A stretch of DNA of 64,000 bases from an uncultured Porphyromonadaceae bacterium. Its GTDB lineage: Bacteria; Bacteroidota; Bacteroidia; Bacteroidales; Muribaculaceae. Below, in pieces: positions 56,170 through 63,129 of the stretch; positions within the stretch are counted from its first letter, which is position 1; every line of letters begins with the position of its first letter. The stretch is from the NCBI GenBank assembly GCA_946553045.1, contig CAMNRO010000003.1:1-64000 (forward strand), given 5' to 3'. The translations under genes and the position numbers were made by a program. Below the pieces are notes generated by a model. It made no database searches and was not told the DNA's origin. It saw nothing but the letters and a program-made list of their open reading frames with translations.

Positions 56170-56544
56170 TCAATCTGTTTTATTTTTCTGAGACTGCTCT
56201 ACCTCATCAAGAAGACGCCGAAGGTCTTCGACCGGAATATTGCCGTCCTCGACAAACGATGAAACAACCCGCAGATATGAGTTTTTGAAATATTTGCCGA
56301 TAATTGAGGATATGGTCTTTTTACCCATGTCCTCTTCCGCAACAAGCGCATAATACTGATAGGTTTTGCCCTGTTGCAGATGTGCGACATAGCCCTTTTC
56401 CTCGAGGGAACGCACAATCGTTGATATAGTATTGAAATGAGGTCGCGGTTCATCATAAAGATCTACAATGTCTTTGACATATAGCGGCCCTTTATCCCAG
56501 AAAAATCCGAGTACCTCTTCTTCTTTAGCCGTAAGTTTTTCCAT
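56170..56544 (-). CDS. BlaI/MecI/CopY-family repressor
   Basis: 124 residues: a winged helix at about 1-75 (LTAKEEEVLGFFWDKGPLYVKDIVDLYDEPRPHFNTISTIVRSLEEKGYVAH) and a C-terminal dimerisation helix region. These repressors bind dyads at their own promoter and are inactivated by the partner M56 protease. First gene of the operon blaI-M56-barrel-GLPGLI-lipoprotein. Confidence 0.93.
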   Translation of the reverse strand: MEKLTAKEEEVLGFFWDKGPLYVKDIVDLYDEPRPHFNTISTIVRSLEEKGYVAHLQQGKTYQYYALVAEEDMGKKTISSIIGKYFKNSYLRVVSSFVEDGNIPVEDLRRLLDEVEQSQKNKTD

Positions 56545-56572
56545 AGATAGTTAGCGTTTCAGTTGTATGCTG

Positions 56573-56580
56573 CAAATATA
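56573..56580 (-). promoter_or_regulatory. Promoter of the blaI-led operon
   Basis: Minus strand reads TATATTTG, exact -7 match, 29 bases before the blaI start and directly next to the two dyads. Confidence 0.78.
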
Positions 56581-56581
56581 T

Positions 56582-56617
56582 AACTATATTTTATAGTTTG
56601 AACTATGCGACGTAGTT
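56582..56617. promoter_or_regulatory. Two BlaI-type operator dyads
   Basis: Two 17-base sites share the form AACTA-n7-TAGTT: 56582-56598 (AACTATATTTTATAGTT, a perfect palindrome around TTT) and 56601-56617 (AACTATGCGACGTAGTT). Centres are 19 bases apart and cover the -33 region, a good place for repression. Binding by the adjacent BlaI-like protein is inferred. Confidence 0.78.
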
Positions 56618-56730
56618 AATAAAACCTAAAAACGCAATCCAGATGGTGTGACTACGCATAAAATGAGAAAGAACAATGGCTGCCACAGTTTTGTTGTAGT
56701 CATAAATATTCATCACCACTCTGCTCTATC

Positions 56731-58008
56731 ATGGACGATATTGCTGTAATAATCATACTTATACTTCTCAACGGCGTCTTCTCGATGTCGGAGATAGCCC
56801 TTATTTCAGCCCGTAGGGAACGGCTGCACTCAGAGGCTCAGCAAGGCAGCCGGAGCGCCCGCACCGCACTACGCCTTGCCGACGACCCAGACCGGTTTCT
56901 GTCTACCATACAGATTGGCATCACTCTCATAGGAATCCTTACCGGTCTTTATTCCGGGGCTGCTTTAGCCGACGATGTAGGTCTTATTCTCGAAGGTCTG
57001 GGTCTTCAGGCCAAGACAGCGCATGCTGCCGGTCAGACAGCGATAGTGGTAATTGTCACTTATCTTTCTATAGTTTTTGGCGAACTGGTGCCCAAAAGAA
57101 TCGGTCTGGCGGCAGCCACAGGAGCCGCAAAGATGGTTGCAGGACCAATGAGGCTGTTATCGCTTATAGCCCTCCCTGCCGTATGGCTCTTGTCGGCATC
57201 TACACGGCTGATAGTTCGAATTATAGGCCTCCGAAACCAGGAAAGCGCAATTACCGATGAAGAAATACGGGCCATAATACGCCAGGGAGCTGAGGCCGGC
57301 AAATTATGCCGCATGGAACAAGATATAATGGAGCGTGCACTCCTACTCGGAGACATGCATGTGTCATATGTCATGACGCCGGCAAAAAAGGTCGCTTCCA
57401 TGAACCCCGAAATGAACTCGGCCGAAGTTCGTGCCATACTTGCCGTTGAGCCACATGACGTATATCCTATATATTGTCGTGAAAGTAGAAATAAAAGGGT
57501 CTGCGGTGTAGTCTCCATCAAAGAACTTATTCAAACCATAGATCGACCTGGATTCAAATTGGAGTCTGTAGCCAGAGACGCGCTGTGCGTACCCGAGAAC
57601 ATGAGCGTCTATCAGGCCCTGGCGCGCATGAGAAGTGCCGGAGCCCACCTTGCTGTAGTTTGTGATGAATATGGCGACATGCGAGGCATTCTTACCCCGA
57701 CAGATATCCTTGAAAGCCTGTTGGGAACTACAGAGGCAGCCGTAGGGATAAGCCCATGCCCCAATACAGAATCATGGTCTGCCGATGCCCGCACGCCTTT
57801 CTATGACTTCCTGCGCTTCTTCGGATTGACAAGCCTCCATACACCGGCACATTATACGACTCTTGGAGGATTTCTCCTGGAAGCTATGCGCCACGTCCCC
57901 ACTCCGGGCGAGAGCCATATCTGGGGCAACTTCATTTTCACAATCGAGGCCGCCGACAGCTCCAAAATCAACCGTATCAACATAAAATACATCAACAACC
58001 CCAATTAG
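56731..58008 (+). CDS. CNNM/CorC-type transmembrane protein (hemolysin-family, DUF21-CBS)
   Basis: 425 residues: DUF21 membrane domain (about 1-185; ILLNGVFSMSEIALISARRERL; FGELVPKRIGLA), a CBS pair (about 205-335; MTPAKKVASMNPEMNS and CDEYGDMRGILTPTDILESLL) and a C-terminal CorC_HlyC domain (about 355-420). Family members move or regulate Mg2+ or other cations; older annotations call them hemolysins without strong evidence. Single gene, divergent from the bla-type operon. Confidence 0.92.
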   Translation: MDDIAVIIILILLNGVFSMSEIALISARRERLHSEAQQGSRSARTALRLADDPDRFLSTIQIGITLIGILTGLYSGAALADDVGLILEGLGLQAKTAHAAGQTAIVVIVTYLSIVFGELVPKRIGLAAATGAAKMVAGPMRLLSLIALPAVWLLSASTRLIVRIIGLRNQESAITDEEIRAIIRQGAEAGKLCRMEQDIMERALLLGDMHVSYVMTPAKKVASMNPEMNSAEVRAILAVEPHDVYPIYCRESRNKRVCGVVSIKELIQTIDRPGFKLESVARDALCVPENMSVYQALARMRSAGAHLAVVCDEYGDMRGILTPTDILESLLGTTEAAVGISPCPNTESWSADARTPFYDFLRFFGLTSLHTPAHYTTLGGFLLEAMRHVPTPGESHIWGNFIFTIEAADSSKINRINIKYINNPN

Positions 58009-58019
58009 CCCCATTCTTA

Positions 58020-58805
58020 TTAATATGCTTTAGGCCAACACAAATCGGATTTGCCGTCAGACCATATAATGTCGCGAATTTTAGCAATATAATCCCACGA
58101 TGGTTGCGATAGACATTGAGTATGTATGAGAATGCGACAACCTTTAGAATCGCGATTAACCCAAAGCATCGGTTCTTTTTTGTATTCGTCAAACCCTTTT
58201 TCAACTTCATTGGGTGGAAAGCCCAGTACATTATCACACCAATCAAGTGGTACATATTTACCGACATCAGTTCCAATTCCCAGAATAATGATTGGGAATT
58301 GTCTAAAGAAAGCATGAGAGAATAAATCTCGGCTTCTTTCCTCAATTGAAGACTCTTTTGCTTTTCTCTCGGTAGTCGCCAAGTTTTTTGCAGCGGCGGC
58401 GCTGATGTCTGTGTGGAAGCAGAAGTCGTGGAAATCCAGTGGACGCAGGGAATAAGGACGGTCGTATTCGCGACCTAAGACCAAATCAATTAACTTCTGA
58501 TACCATACTCATGTGCTTGCAGTGCCATCGTTATCGCCATTTGCTCTTAAACACTTTTGGTTAGGAAATGGTCTACGAGGATTACAACGCCCCTCAATTG
58601 GTCTATTTTCGATAAGGTTCTTCCAGTTCACACGATTAAGTTCCTGGTCCTGAAAAAAAGCTTCACGGCCAACCTGTGTATTCAAATCGTGAGCTGGCTC
58701 CCGGCCTATAATTAGAATCCGGGCATTAGGATTTCCCAGGCCTATGTAATTCTGTTTATTTTCATCTGAATACACAAGGTCAATAAATGTGTCTGGAGCG
58801 TTCAT
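58020..58805 (-). pseudogene. Gene of unknown function interrupted by an in-frame TGA
   Basis: From the ATG at 58805 the frame runs 98 codons to a TGA (58509-58511), then continues in the same frame without a further stop for 162 codons to 58020. Eight codons after the TGA (VWYQKLID) read smoothly into the second part, so this is one gene with a point nonsense change or a sequencing error. The first part has GLGNPNARILIIGREPAHD, and the second has ILIHTQCLSQPSWDYI; the order loosely recalls the uracil-DNA-glycosylase fold, but I do not recognise the family firmly. Confidence 0.75.
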
Positions 58806-58828
58806 ATAATCTTGATTTAATTCTGTGG

Positions 58829-58836
58829 CAAATATA
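58829..58836 (-). promoter_or_regulatory. Promoter -7 box of the interrupted gene
   Basis: Minus strand reads TATATTTG, an exact match 23 bases before the ATG at 58805; it excludes the longer TTG-started frame. Confidence 0.65.
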
Positions 58837-59004
58837 ACAAAAATAATCTCCTCAAGTCGGGATTTTTGTGCCAAAATTAAGACAACTATATAATGTTATT
58901 GCTCCCGACCATCTTTTAAGTATTAATAAAACGCTCCTATAAAAAATGAATTTCAATAACTAAGTAGATTACAAATAAAAAAACAAGCGACTAACTAAAA
59001 CTAA

Positions 59005-59045
59005 CATAGGCGGTATATCCTTTTTATCAGGACATACCGCCTATG
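59005..59045. repeat. Long imperfect palindrome in a gene-free stretch
   Basis: CATAGGCGGTATATCC and GGACATACCGCCTATG pair over 16 bases (one G-U) around a 9-base loop. No T-tract follows on the plus strand; on the minus strand the following bases are moderately T-rich. The stretch 58875-59446 otherwise shows no credible gene, only this palindrome and the -7 box at 59373. A terminator of decayed flanking genes or an element boundary are possible. Confidence 0.6.
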
Positions 59046-59372
59046 ACGTCGAGTTTCAGTATTTATTAATCCTCAATGGCAGCCTGCGCCGCTAATCGAA
59101 TCCTCGTATTATCAGTCGTTTTCCAAAAATTGGGAATCTATTTCATTTTTTTGTTCTTATATTCTATAAGTTAGAATTTATCTTTTATTCGTTGTTCGAG
59201 CATTGCAGACCATCGTTGTCATTATGAAAAATTGCCATAAAGGCCATTTCCTTGCGTTTTGAGCGCTTTTCGAGTCGTGACTGATAAAATGCTTATCCAA
59301 GCGACCAATCGCGCTTGTATGCGCGTTTATTGAGTTTTGTTGAAAAGAGTGGTTTTTCTTAAAAATTCTGTT

Positions 59373-59380
59373 TATATTTG
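59373..59380 (+). promoter_or_regulatory. Likely promoter of the short-gene cluster
   Basis: TATATTTG, exact -7 match, 66 bases before the small open frame at 59447. Confidence 0.55.
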
Positions 59381-59446
59381 TATTGGTCGTTACACCGGGC
59401 GACAATATGTTCAATCAATCTGCGGTGTTAGAAAGAAAATGGTATT

Positions 59447-59605
59447 ATGAATGGCATCGAAGAATTTTTTTCTAATCAAAAGAAATTGCTGCCACAAAGG
59501 AGAGTAAAGTTTGCGCAAGAAAACATCAAGCTCATCAATGACATTTATGAACACTCAATTTTGCTACCCACGTTACTAAAGCGTCGTATTCGGCGATTTC
59601 AATAG
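59447..59605 (+). CDS. Possible 52-residue orphan protein
   Basis: Reads MNGIEEFFSNQKKLLPQRR... with a basic C-terminal helix (LLKRRIRRFQ). It lies behind a -7 box and ahead of other short genes in the same direction. No recognised family; it might also be a truncated remnant. Confidence 0.4.
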   Translation: MNGIEEFFSNQKKLLPQRRVKFAQENIKLINDIYEHSILLPTLLKRRIRRFQ

Positions 59606-59658
59606 GGAGATTCATAACGAGTGTATCAAGTTAAACAATTGAGCTGAATGTTTATCAA

Positions 59659-59666
59659 TATCTTTG
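59659..59666 (+). promoter_or_regulatory. -7 box directly ahead of the 54-residue gene
   Basis: TATCTTTG ends four bases before the ATG at 59670. Transcription would start at or very near the start codon, so either the mRNA is leaderless or the box serves the downstream gene at 59845. Confidence 0.5.
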
Positions 59667-59669
59667 CAT

Positions 59670-59834
59670 ATGAAAAAGATATTCAGAATAATCAAACGTT
59701 GGCGATACTCACGTCTTTATCGTAAACTCTTTATGCATTACGCTGGCAAATTCAATTACGCATATGAAGCCACAACACAAGCCGATGAAGCATTCTTGCT
59801 ACTCACTGGCGAGGAGAGGCAGGACTGGATTTAA
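59670..59834 (+). CDS. Small basic protein, 54 residues
   Basis: Reads MKKIFRIIKRWRYSRLYRKL..., with a strongly basic, Arg/Lys/Tyr-rich amphipathic first half and an acidic, Ala/Glu-rich second half ending in GEERQDWI. The two-part charge pattern and codon use look like a real gene. It precedes the next short gene by 10 bases. I recognise no family. Confidence 0.6.
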   Translation: MKKIFRIIKRWRYSRLYRKLFMHYAGKFNYAYEATTQADEAFLLLTGEERQDWI

Positions 59835-59844
59835 TGGTTTGGAT

Positions 59845-60099
59845 ATGAAAGAATACTGGTATCTCCGAGAGGGCGATTTTCTGCCCGAAAAGATTGAGAC
59901 CCTTTGCGATAATTGGAAGCGGTCAAGAGAAACCATCATCAAGTTCCTTTCACAAAATGGCAACATTTTCCCGTCGCGCAATAGCGCGGATATGGCCTCT
60001 CAGGCCGTGAGAAATGCGCTCATTGCTCATCAAGTACAGACAGGACATCTCTCAGGAATTCATATTGACGTTGATAATCCTGAATGTGTTGGCTACTAA
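59845..60099 (+). CDS. Small protein, 84 residues
   Basis: Starts MKEYWYLREGDFLPEKIETL and contains KRSRETIIKFLSQNGNIFPS, which could be a short helical DNA-binding or adaptor domain. The ATG at 59845 follows the stop of the previous small gene by 10 bases. The 3' end overlaps the converging gene at 60020-60247 by 80 bases, so one of the two may be wrong at its end. Function unknown. Confidence 0.5.
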   Translation: MKEYWYLREGDFLPEKIETLCDNWKRSRETIIKFLSQNGNIFPSRNSADMASQAVRNALIAHQVQTGHLSGIHIDVDNPECVGY

Positions 60100-60247
60100 T
60101 ACCTCTTGCCTCCATTTCATCATGATTAAGACACCCGTTTTCTCTCGCTAAAGCTATCGCATAACGGATAAAACGCTTTGTGTCCGCAGTATGTGTGCTG
60201 TCTGGAAATGCAGACAGCCAAGTCTCTTTTAATTCATTTAGTTCCAT
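60020..60247 (-). CDS. Small helical protein, 75 residues
   Basis: Reads MELNELKETWLSAFPDSTHT... with predicted helices throughout and no membrane segment. It follows the 192-residue gene by 24 bases on the same strand, so it may belong to the repressor operon. Overlaps the plus-strand 84-residue gene tail to tail. No recognised family. Confidence 0.5.
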   Translation of the reverse strand: MELNELKETWLSAFPDSTHTADTKRFIRYAIALARENGCLNHDEMEARGISSQHIQDYQRQYEFLRDVLSVLDEQ

Positions 60248-60271
60248 ATTGGCTTATCAGCTGAAGATTCA

Positions 60272-60850
60272 TTAATATTCAATATATTCTGATTTCCATT
60301 TGTCAAACACAACACAGTCACCAGTTTTTACATATCTGCTATTCAGGGCAAAAAGGAATAAGACTGAGACGATTGTAATAAACGCACTGGCAATTCCTAC
60401 AATCATCCACGTTGATAATTTGTTCTTTTGTCGAGTGGTTATAGAATTATATTGTTTTATTGGTAATTCGGCATTTTGCACAGTATTGAGCATAGAATAT
60501 TTAATCTCTAAAACTGATGGTTTGGTTGTGTCAACCGCTGACCGAAAACGAATGAGGTTATCTTTTGTGGGATTTACTCGTGTAAATCCATAAATAAGAC
60601 GCTCATTCCAATATTTATCAACTACAAGAGATATATTTTTAGGCTTGAAGAAATTTTCAATCTGCATTCTAACCATTCGTTTAGCGGTCTCTTTGTCATC
60701 AAAGCCGCTATTGTCAATTTCACCAATAGCTATTATAGAGGCATTGATAATTTCGCTGCAAATCAACTCCTTAAATGGATAGTCAACCAATATCTCGTTT
60801 ATTCTTAAACGCAATAGGTTGATATGAGAATATATGGCAGCTTTATCCAT
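60272..60850 (-). CDS. Membrane-anchored protein of unknown function
   Basis: 192 residues: a helical soluble N-terminal part (about 1-145) and one membrane helix near the C terminus (about 148-170; WMIVGIASAFITIVSVLFLFAL), then a short tail. The gene starts four bases after the phage-type repressor gene, so it is probably cotranscribed and could be a superinfection or maintenance function of the element. No known domain recognised. Confidence 0.72.
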   Translation of the reverse strand: MDKAAIYSHINLLRLRINEILVDYPFKELICSEIINASIIAIGEIDNSGFDDKETAKRMVRMQIENFFKPKNISLVVDKYWNERLIYGFTRVNPTKDNLIRFRSAVDTTKPSVLEIKYSMLNTVQNAELPIKQYNSITTRQKNKLSTWMIVGIASAFITIVSVLFLFALNSRYVKTGDCVVFDKWKSEYIEY

Positions 60851-60854
60851 GATT

Positions 60855-61523
60855 CTACCACCCTTTATTAATCAACACATTCACAACTTTCCAGACCTCC
60901 TGAATCATCTTCTTGGGCAGCTCTTCGTCCGCAGCTTCCGGGTTATAGGAATGACACATCACATAGTTAGCCGGGTCCGGTTCATACTTTAGAATCTGCT
61001 TGGTGATACGGCGGTCGTCAGTCAGCCACAACACGAAATCACTACCATATCCGAAATACTCGCGCCACCCCTCTACCCTACGAATCTGTAGAATTGCCCC
61101 AGCTGGAATAGTAGGCGCCATCGAATTACCCGATTGTAAAATAGCCACATCGCCAGGCCTTGCGTCAGGAAACGGTACCAACCGCTCAATATACTGCTCT
61201 GATGAAGCTAACGCATTGGGCGAATGAACGCCGCCTACGCTATCAATATGCACCAAAGGAATCATCACTTTAGAGTTCTCTGAAACTGTTGCCTCGATAA
61301 ACTCTGTCTCTTCTATTCTATCCTTTAGCATTTCTCCTTCACCAGTTAGAAGCCAATCGACATTCAAGTCACTTGCGTTAGCTATTCTATCAAAAGTGCT
61401 TTTACGAGTTGTCTCTCTCAACCTTGCGGCAGTTCCATTACTTAAGCCTACTTCGCGTTCAAAATCTTTGAATGTCATGGATTTGAACGCAAGATACTCC
61501 GAAAGCCGTTCTTGTAGTGTCAT
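60855..61523 (-). CDS. Phage-type repressor: XRE helix-turn-helix plus S24 peptidase domain
   Basis: 222 residues: a CI-like HTH (about 5-60; SMTFKDFEREVGLSNGTAARLRE) and a C-terminal S24/LexA-like domain (about 115-220) with the serine in SGNSMAPT (Ser134) and the lysine in RRITKQILK (Lys175), the expected catalytic dyad. No Ala-Gly or Cys-Gly cleavage dipeptide is visible between the domains; SVGGV (about 95-99) is the closest. Divergent from a Cro-like gene across a 127-base operator region. It marks the immunity region of a prophage or ICE. Confidence 0.9.
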   Translation of the reverse strand: MTLQERLSEYLAFKSMTFKDFEREVGLSNGTAARLRETTRKSTFDRIANASDLNVDWLLTGEGEMLKDRIEETEFIEATVSENSKVMIPLVHIDSVGGVHSPNALASSEQYIERLVPFPDARPGDVAILQSGNSMAPTIPAGAILQIRRVEGWREYFGYGSDFVLWLTDDRRITKQILKYEPDPANYVMCHSYNPEAADEELPKKMIQEVWKVVNVLINKGW

Positions 61524-61553
61524 TGCGGGAAGCGTTAAATAGTGTTATTTTAT

Positions 61554-61586
61554 TAGCAATGCTATTGCATATAATTAGCGTTGCTA
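61554..61586. promoter_or_regulatory. Paired operator-like dyads in the immunity region
   Basis: TAGCAATGCTA (61554-61564, perfect around a central A) and TAGCGTTGCTA (61576-61586, one mismatch), centres 22 bases apart, about two helical turns. They flank the -33 position of the Cro-side promoter and lie in the leader of the repressor transcript. Repressor or Cro binding is inferred. Confidence 0.7.
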
Positions 61587-61587
61587 T

Positions 61588-61595
61588 TATCTTTG
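61588..61595 (+). promoter_or_regulatory. Rightward promoter (Cro side)
   Basis: TATCTTTG, exact -7 match; ATTG at 61564-61567 lies 20 bases upstream. Leader to the Cro-like gene about 50 nt. Confidence 0.7.
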
Positions 61596-61605
61596 CACTG
61601 TGAAA

Positions 61606-61625
61606 CAAAATTATTCGCAAATATA
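61606..61625 (-). promoter_or_regulatory. Leftward promoter candidates (repressor side)
   Basis: Two exact -7 boxes on the minus strand: TAATTTTG (61606-61613) and TATATTTG (61618-61625). Either would run leftward across the operators, so the two divergent transcripts face each other and may overlap. Confidence 0.55.
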
Positions 61626-61650
61626 ACAATTTAAACGATACGAAACAACA

Positions 61651-61863
61651 ATGACACTCTCAGAAAGATACGAACAAATCAAGGCGGAAATGCCGATGTC
61701 TCCGGCACGAGCATTTCTTCTTGAAGTCGCCAATGTCACAAAGAAGTCAGAACTCGCTGTCAGGCGATGGCTGTCAGGCGAGAGTGAGCCCGACGCCCTG
61801 ACAAAAGAAGTCCTCGCCCGACATTTCAACTGTACCGCCGACGAACTTTTCCCCTCAAAATAA
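61651..61863 (+). CDS. Cro-like small HTH protein
   Basis: 70 residues: a helix-turn-helix spanning most of the protein (KAEMPMSPARAFLLEVANVTKKSELAVRRWLSGESEPDALTKE), short like Cro. It faces the S24 repressor across the operator region and heads the rightward run of short genes, so it probably is the early regulator. Direct recognition of the operators is inferred. Confidence 0.8.
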   Translation: MTLSERYEQIKAEMPMSPARAFLLEVANVTKKSELAVRRWLSGESEPDALTKEVLARHFNCTADELFPSK

Positions 61864-61887
61864 CCACCTCAAAAACTTCACCAAAAC

Positions 61888-62148
61888 ATGACAACCGCAA
61901 ACACCTACACCCTTTCCGAAGCACAGACAGCCCTCAAAGGAAAACACTTCCACCGCTACGAAACAATCACTGACTTCGTCGAAACATTCAAAATCCGCTC
62001 ACTCCGCCCCGCCGACACCAAAGGACACTATCGCCTCATCGGCAAAAACGCCGAGCACACCATTTCCGGCGCTACACTCATCAGACTTCTCCGCGACGGA
62101 CAGTGCCACGCCCAGAACGAATCATACCTGATAACCGACCCAAGATAA
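61888..62148 (+). CDS. Small element-encoded protein, 86 residues
   Basis: Reads MTTANTYTLSEAQTALKGKH..., a mixed alpha/beta protein with no membrane segment and no recognised family. Coding strand is very C-rich, as in the next four genes. Second gene of the rightward run. Confidence 0.65.
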   Translation: MTTANTYTLSEAQTALKGKHFHRYETITDFVETFKIRSLRPADTKGHYRLIGKNAEHTISGATLIRLLRDGQCHAQNESYLITDPR

Positions 62149-62167
62149 CCCCATATTCCGCCTAAAC

Positions 62168-62488
62168 ATGAACGTAACATTAGAAGACTTCCTACACGCA
62201 ATTAACATTCTCGGCGAAGACCGCGATGTATGCGTAGACGGCATAGACTCCATTGCAGTATGTCCGCCTGTGAAAATTACCCCTGCTGGCCGTGAACACT
62301 TCAAACAGGCATTGACCGCTAACGTTGTTGTGGAATACAGAAACGACAGCCACGTCGACACTTACGTTAGCGATGCAGACGAAGCAATCGACGAAATGGC
62401 ATGGGAGTTACTGAAATCCCTCGCCGGTTACTGCTACGTCGACGGTTTCGACCAGTGGTTCGAGGGAGAAAACGCAGAGTTGATTTAA
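62168..62488 (+). CDS. Small acidic protein, 106 residues
   Basis: Reads MNVTLEDFLHAINILGEDRD..., acidic, with a beta-rich middle and a C-terminal helix (DEAIDEMAWELLKSLAGYCY). No recognised family. Starts 19 bases after the previous stop. Confidence 0.65.
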   Translation: MNVTLEDFLHAINILGEDRDVCVDGIDSIAVCPPVKITPAGREHFKQALTANVVVEYRNDSHVDTYVSDADEAIDEMAWELLKSLAGYCYVDGFDQWFEGENAELI

Positions 62489-62519
62489 TAGCAGCACGAC
62501 TACTAAAAAACAATCTAAC

Positions 62520-62723
62520 ATGGTCTACACCCACTACCTCAACCTCCCCGGCCTCAACGACCACGACCGTCAGCTCGTCGCCGAAGCCACACTCAGCTAT
62601 TGGGATGACATCCACCCCGAACAAGCCCAGACCGCCGACGGACGCCGCGCCCTCAACGAAATACAAAACTTCAAATACCGCCAGGAAGACTGCCTCCTCT
62701 CCGGCGACAACTACTACAACTAA
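62520..62723 (+). CDS. Small protein, 67 residues
   Basis: Reads MVYTHYLNLPGLNDHDRQLV..., mostly helical, polar, no known domain. Same C-rich coding pattern and direction as its neighbours. Confidence 0.6.
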   Translation: MVYTHYLNLPGLNDHDRQLVAEATLSYWDDIHPEQAQTADGRRALNEIQNFKYRQEDCLLSGDNYYN

Positions 62724-62735
62724 CCACCACCGACC

Positions 62736-62957
62736 ATGACAACATCTATTCTCCGAGCCGCAATCCTGCTTACACTCGCCCTCTCGGCATTCACAACTAT
62801 GTGCATGAACCCAGCCACCCCGACAGCACAGACAATCACCGGCGCCATTGGTCTCGTCTCCTTTGCCGCAATCACAATCCTATACCCTCGATGGAGTAAA
62901 ACCGACCGCATAATATCAGCTTACCATCGATGGGCTTCAAAAGGAATCCGCGAATAA
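62736..62957 (+). CDS. Small membrane protein, 73 residues
   Basis: Two hydrophobic segments (about 5-22 and 30-50) with a short basic C-terminal tail (RWSKTDRIISAYHRWASKGIRE). Phage-like small membrane proteins of this sort may be holin-like or exclusion proteins, but no family is recognised. Starts 12 bases after the previous stop. Confidence 0.6.
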   Translation: MTTSILRAAILLTLALSAFTTMCMNPATPTAQTITGAIGLVSFAAITILYPRWSKTDRIISAYHRWASKGIRE

Positions 62958-62958
62958 A

Positions 62959-63129
62959 ATGGCATTAACTCCCAAATACAAACTCCGCCCGGCCGGTCGC
63001 CCCACCCGAACTTTCATCTGGGCCCCATGCCTTAGCCTGGCTCTGACACTAAAGAAACAAGCCGAAAGAATCACCGGCATGAAATGGAAAATAACCAATA
63101 AGGACACCTCCCATGACAATTCAGTTTAG
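62959..63129 (+). CDS. Small basic protein, 56 residues
   Basis: Starts at the ATG one base after the preceding stop and reads MALTPKYKLRPAGRPTRTFI..., Lys/Arg-rich. Its end overlaps the next gene by 17 bases, which supports translational coupling. No family recognised. Confidence 0.55.
   Translation: MALTPKYKLRPAGRPTRTFIWAPCLSLALTLKKQAERITGMKWKITNKDTSHDNSV

Noticed and set aside
54866-56544. Beta-lactam resistance operon
   Set aside because: BlaI and M56 homologues are present, but there is no penicillin-binding sensor domain and no beta-lactamase or PBP2a gene nearby.
58505-58515. In-frame TGA read as selenocysteine
   Set aside because: No stem-loop resembling a bacterial SECIS element was seen directly after the TGA, and the local sequence does not resemble a selenoprotein active site. 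A nonsense change is simpler.
59178-59414. 78-codon minus-strand frame
   Set aside because: Low-complexity Asn/Ser/Lys composition, no -7 box upstream and overlap with a plus-strand promoter box at 59373; not convincing as a gene.
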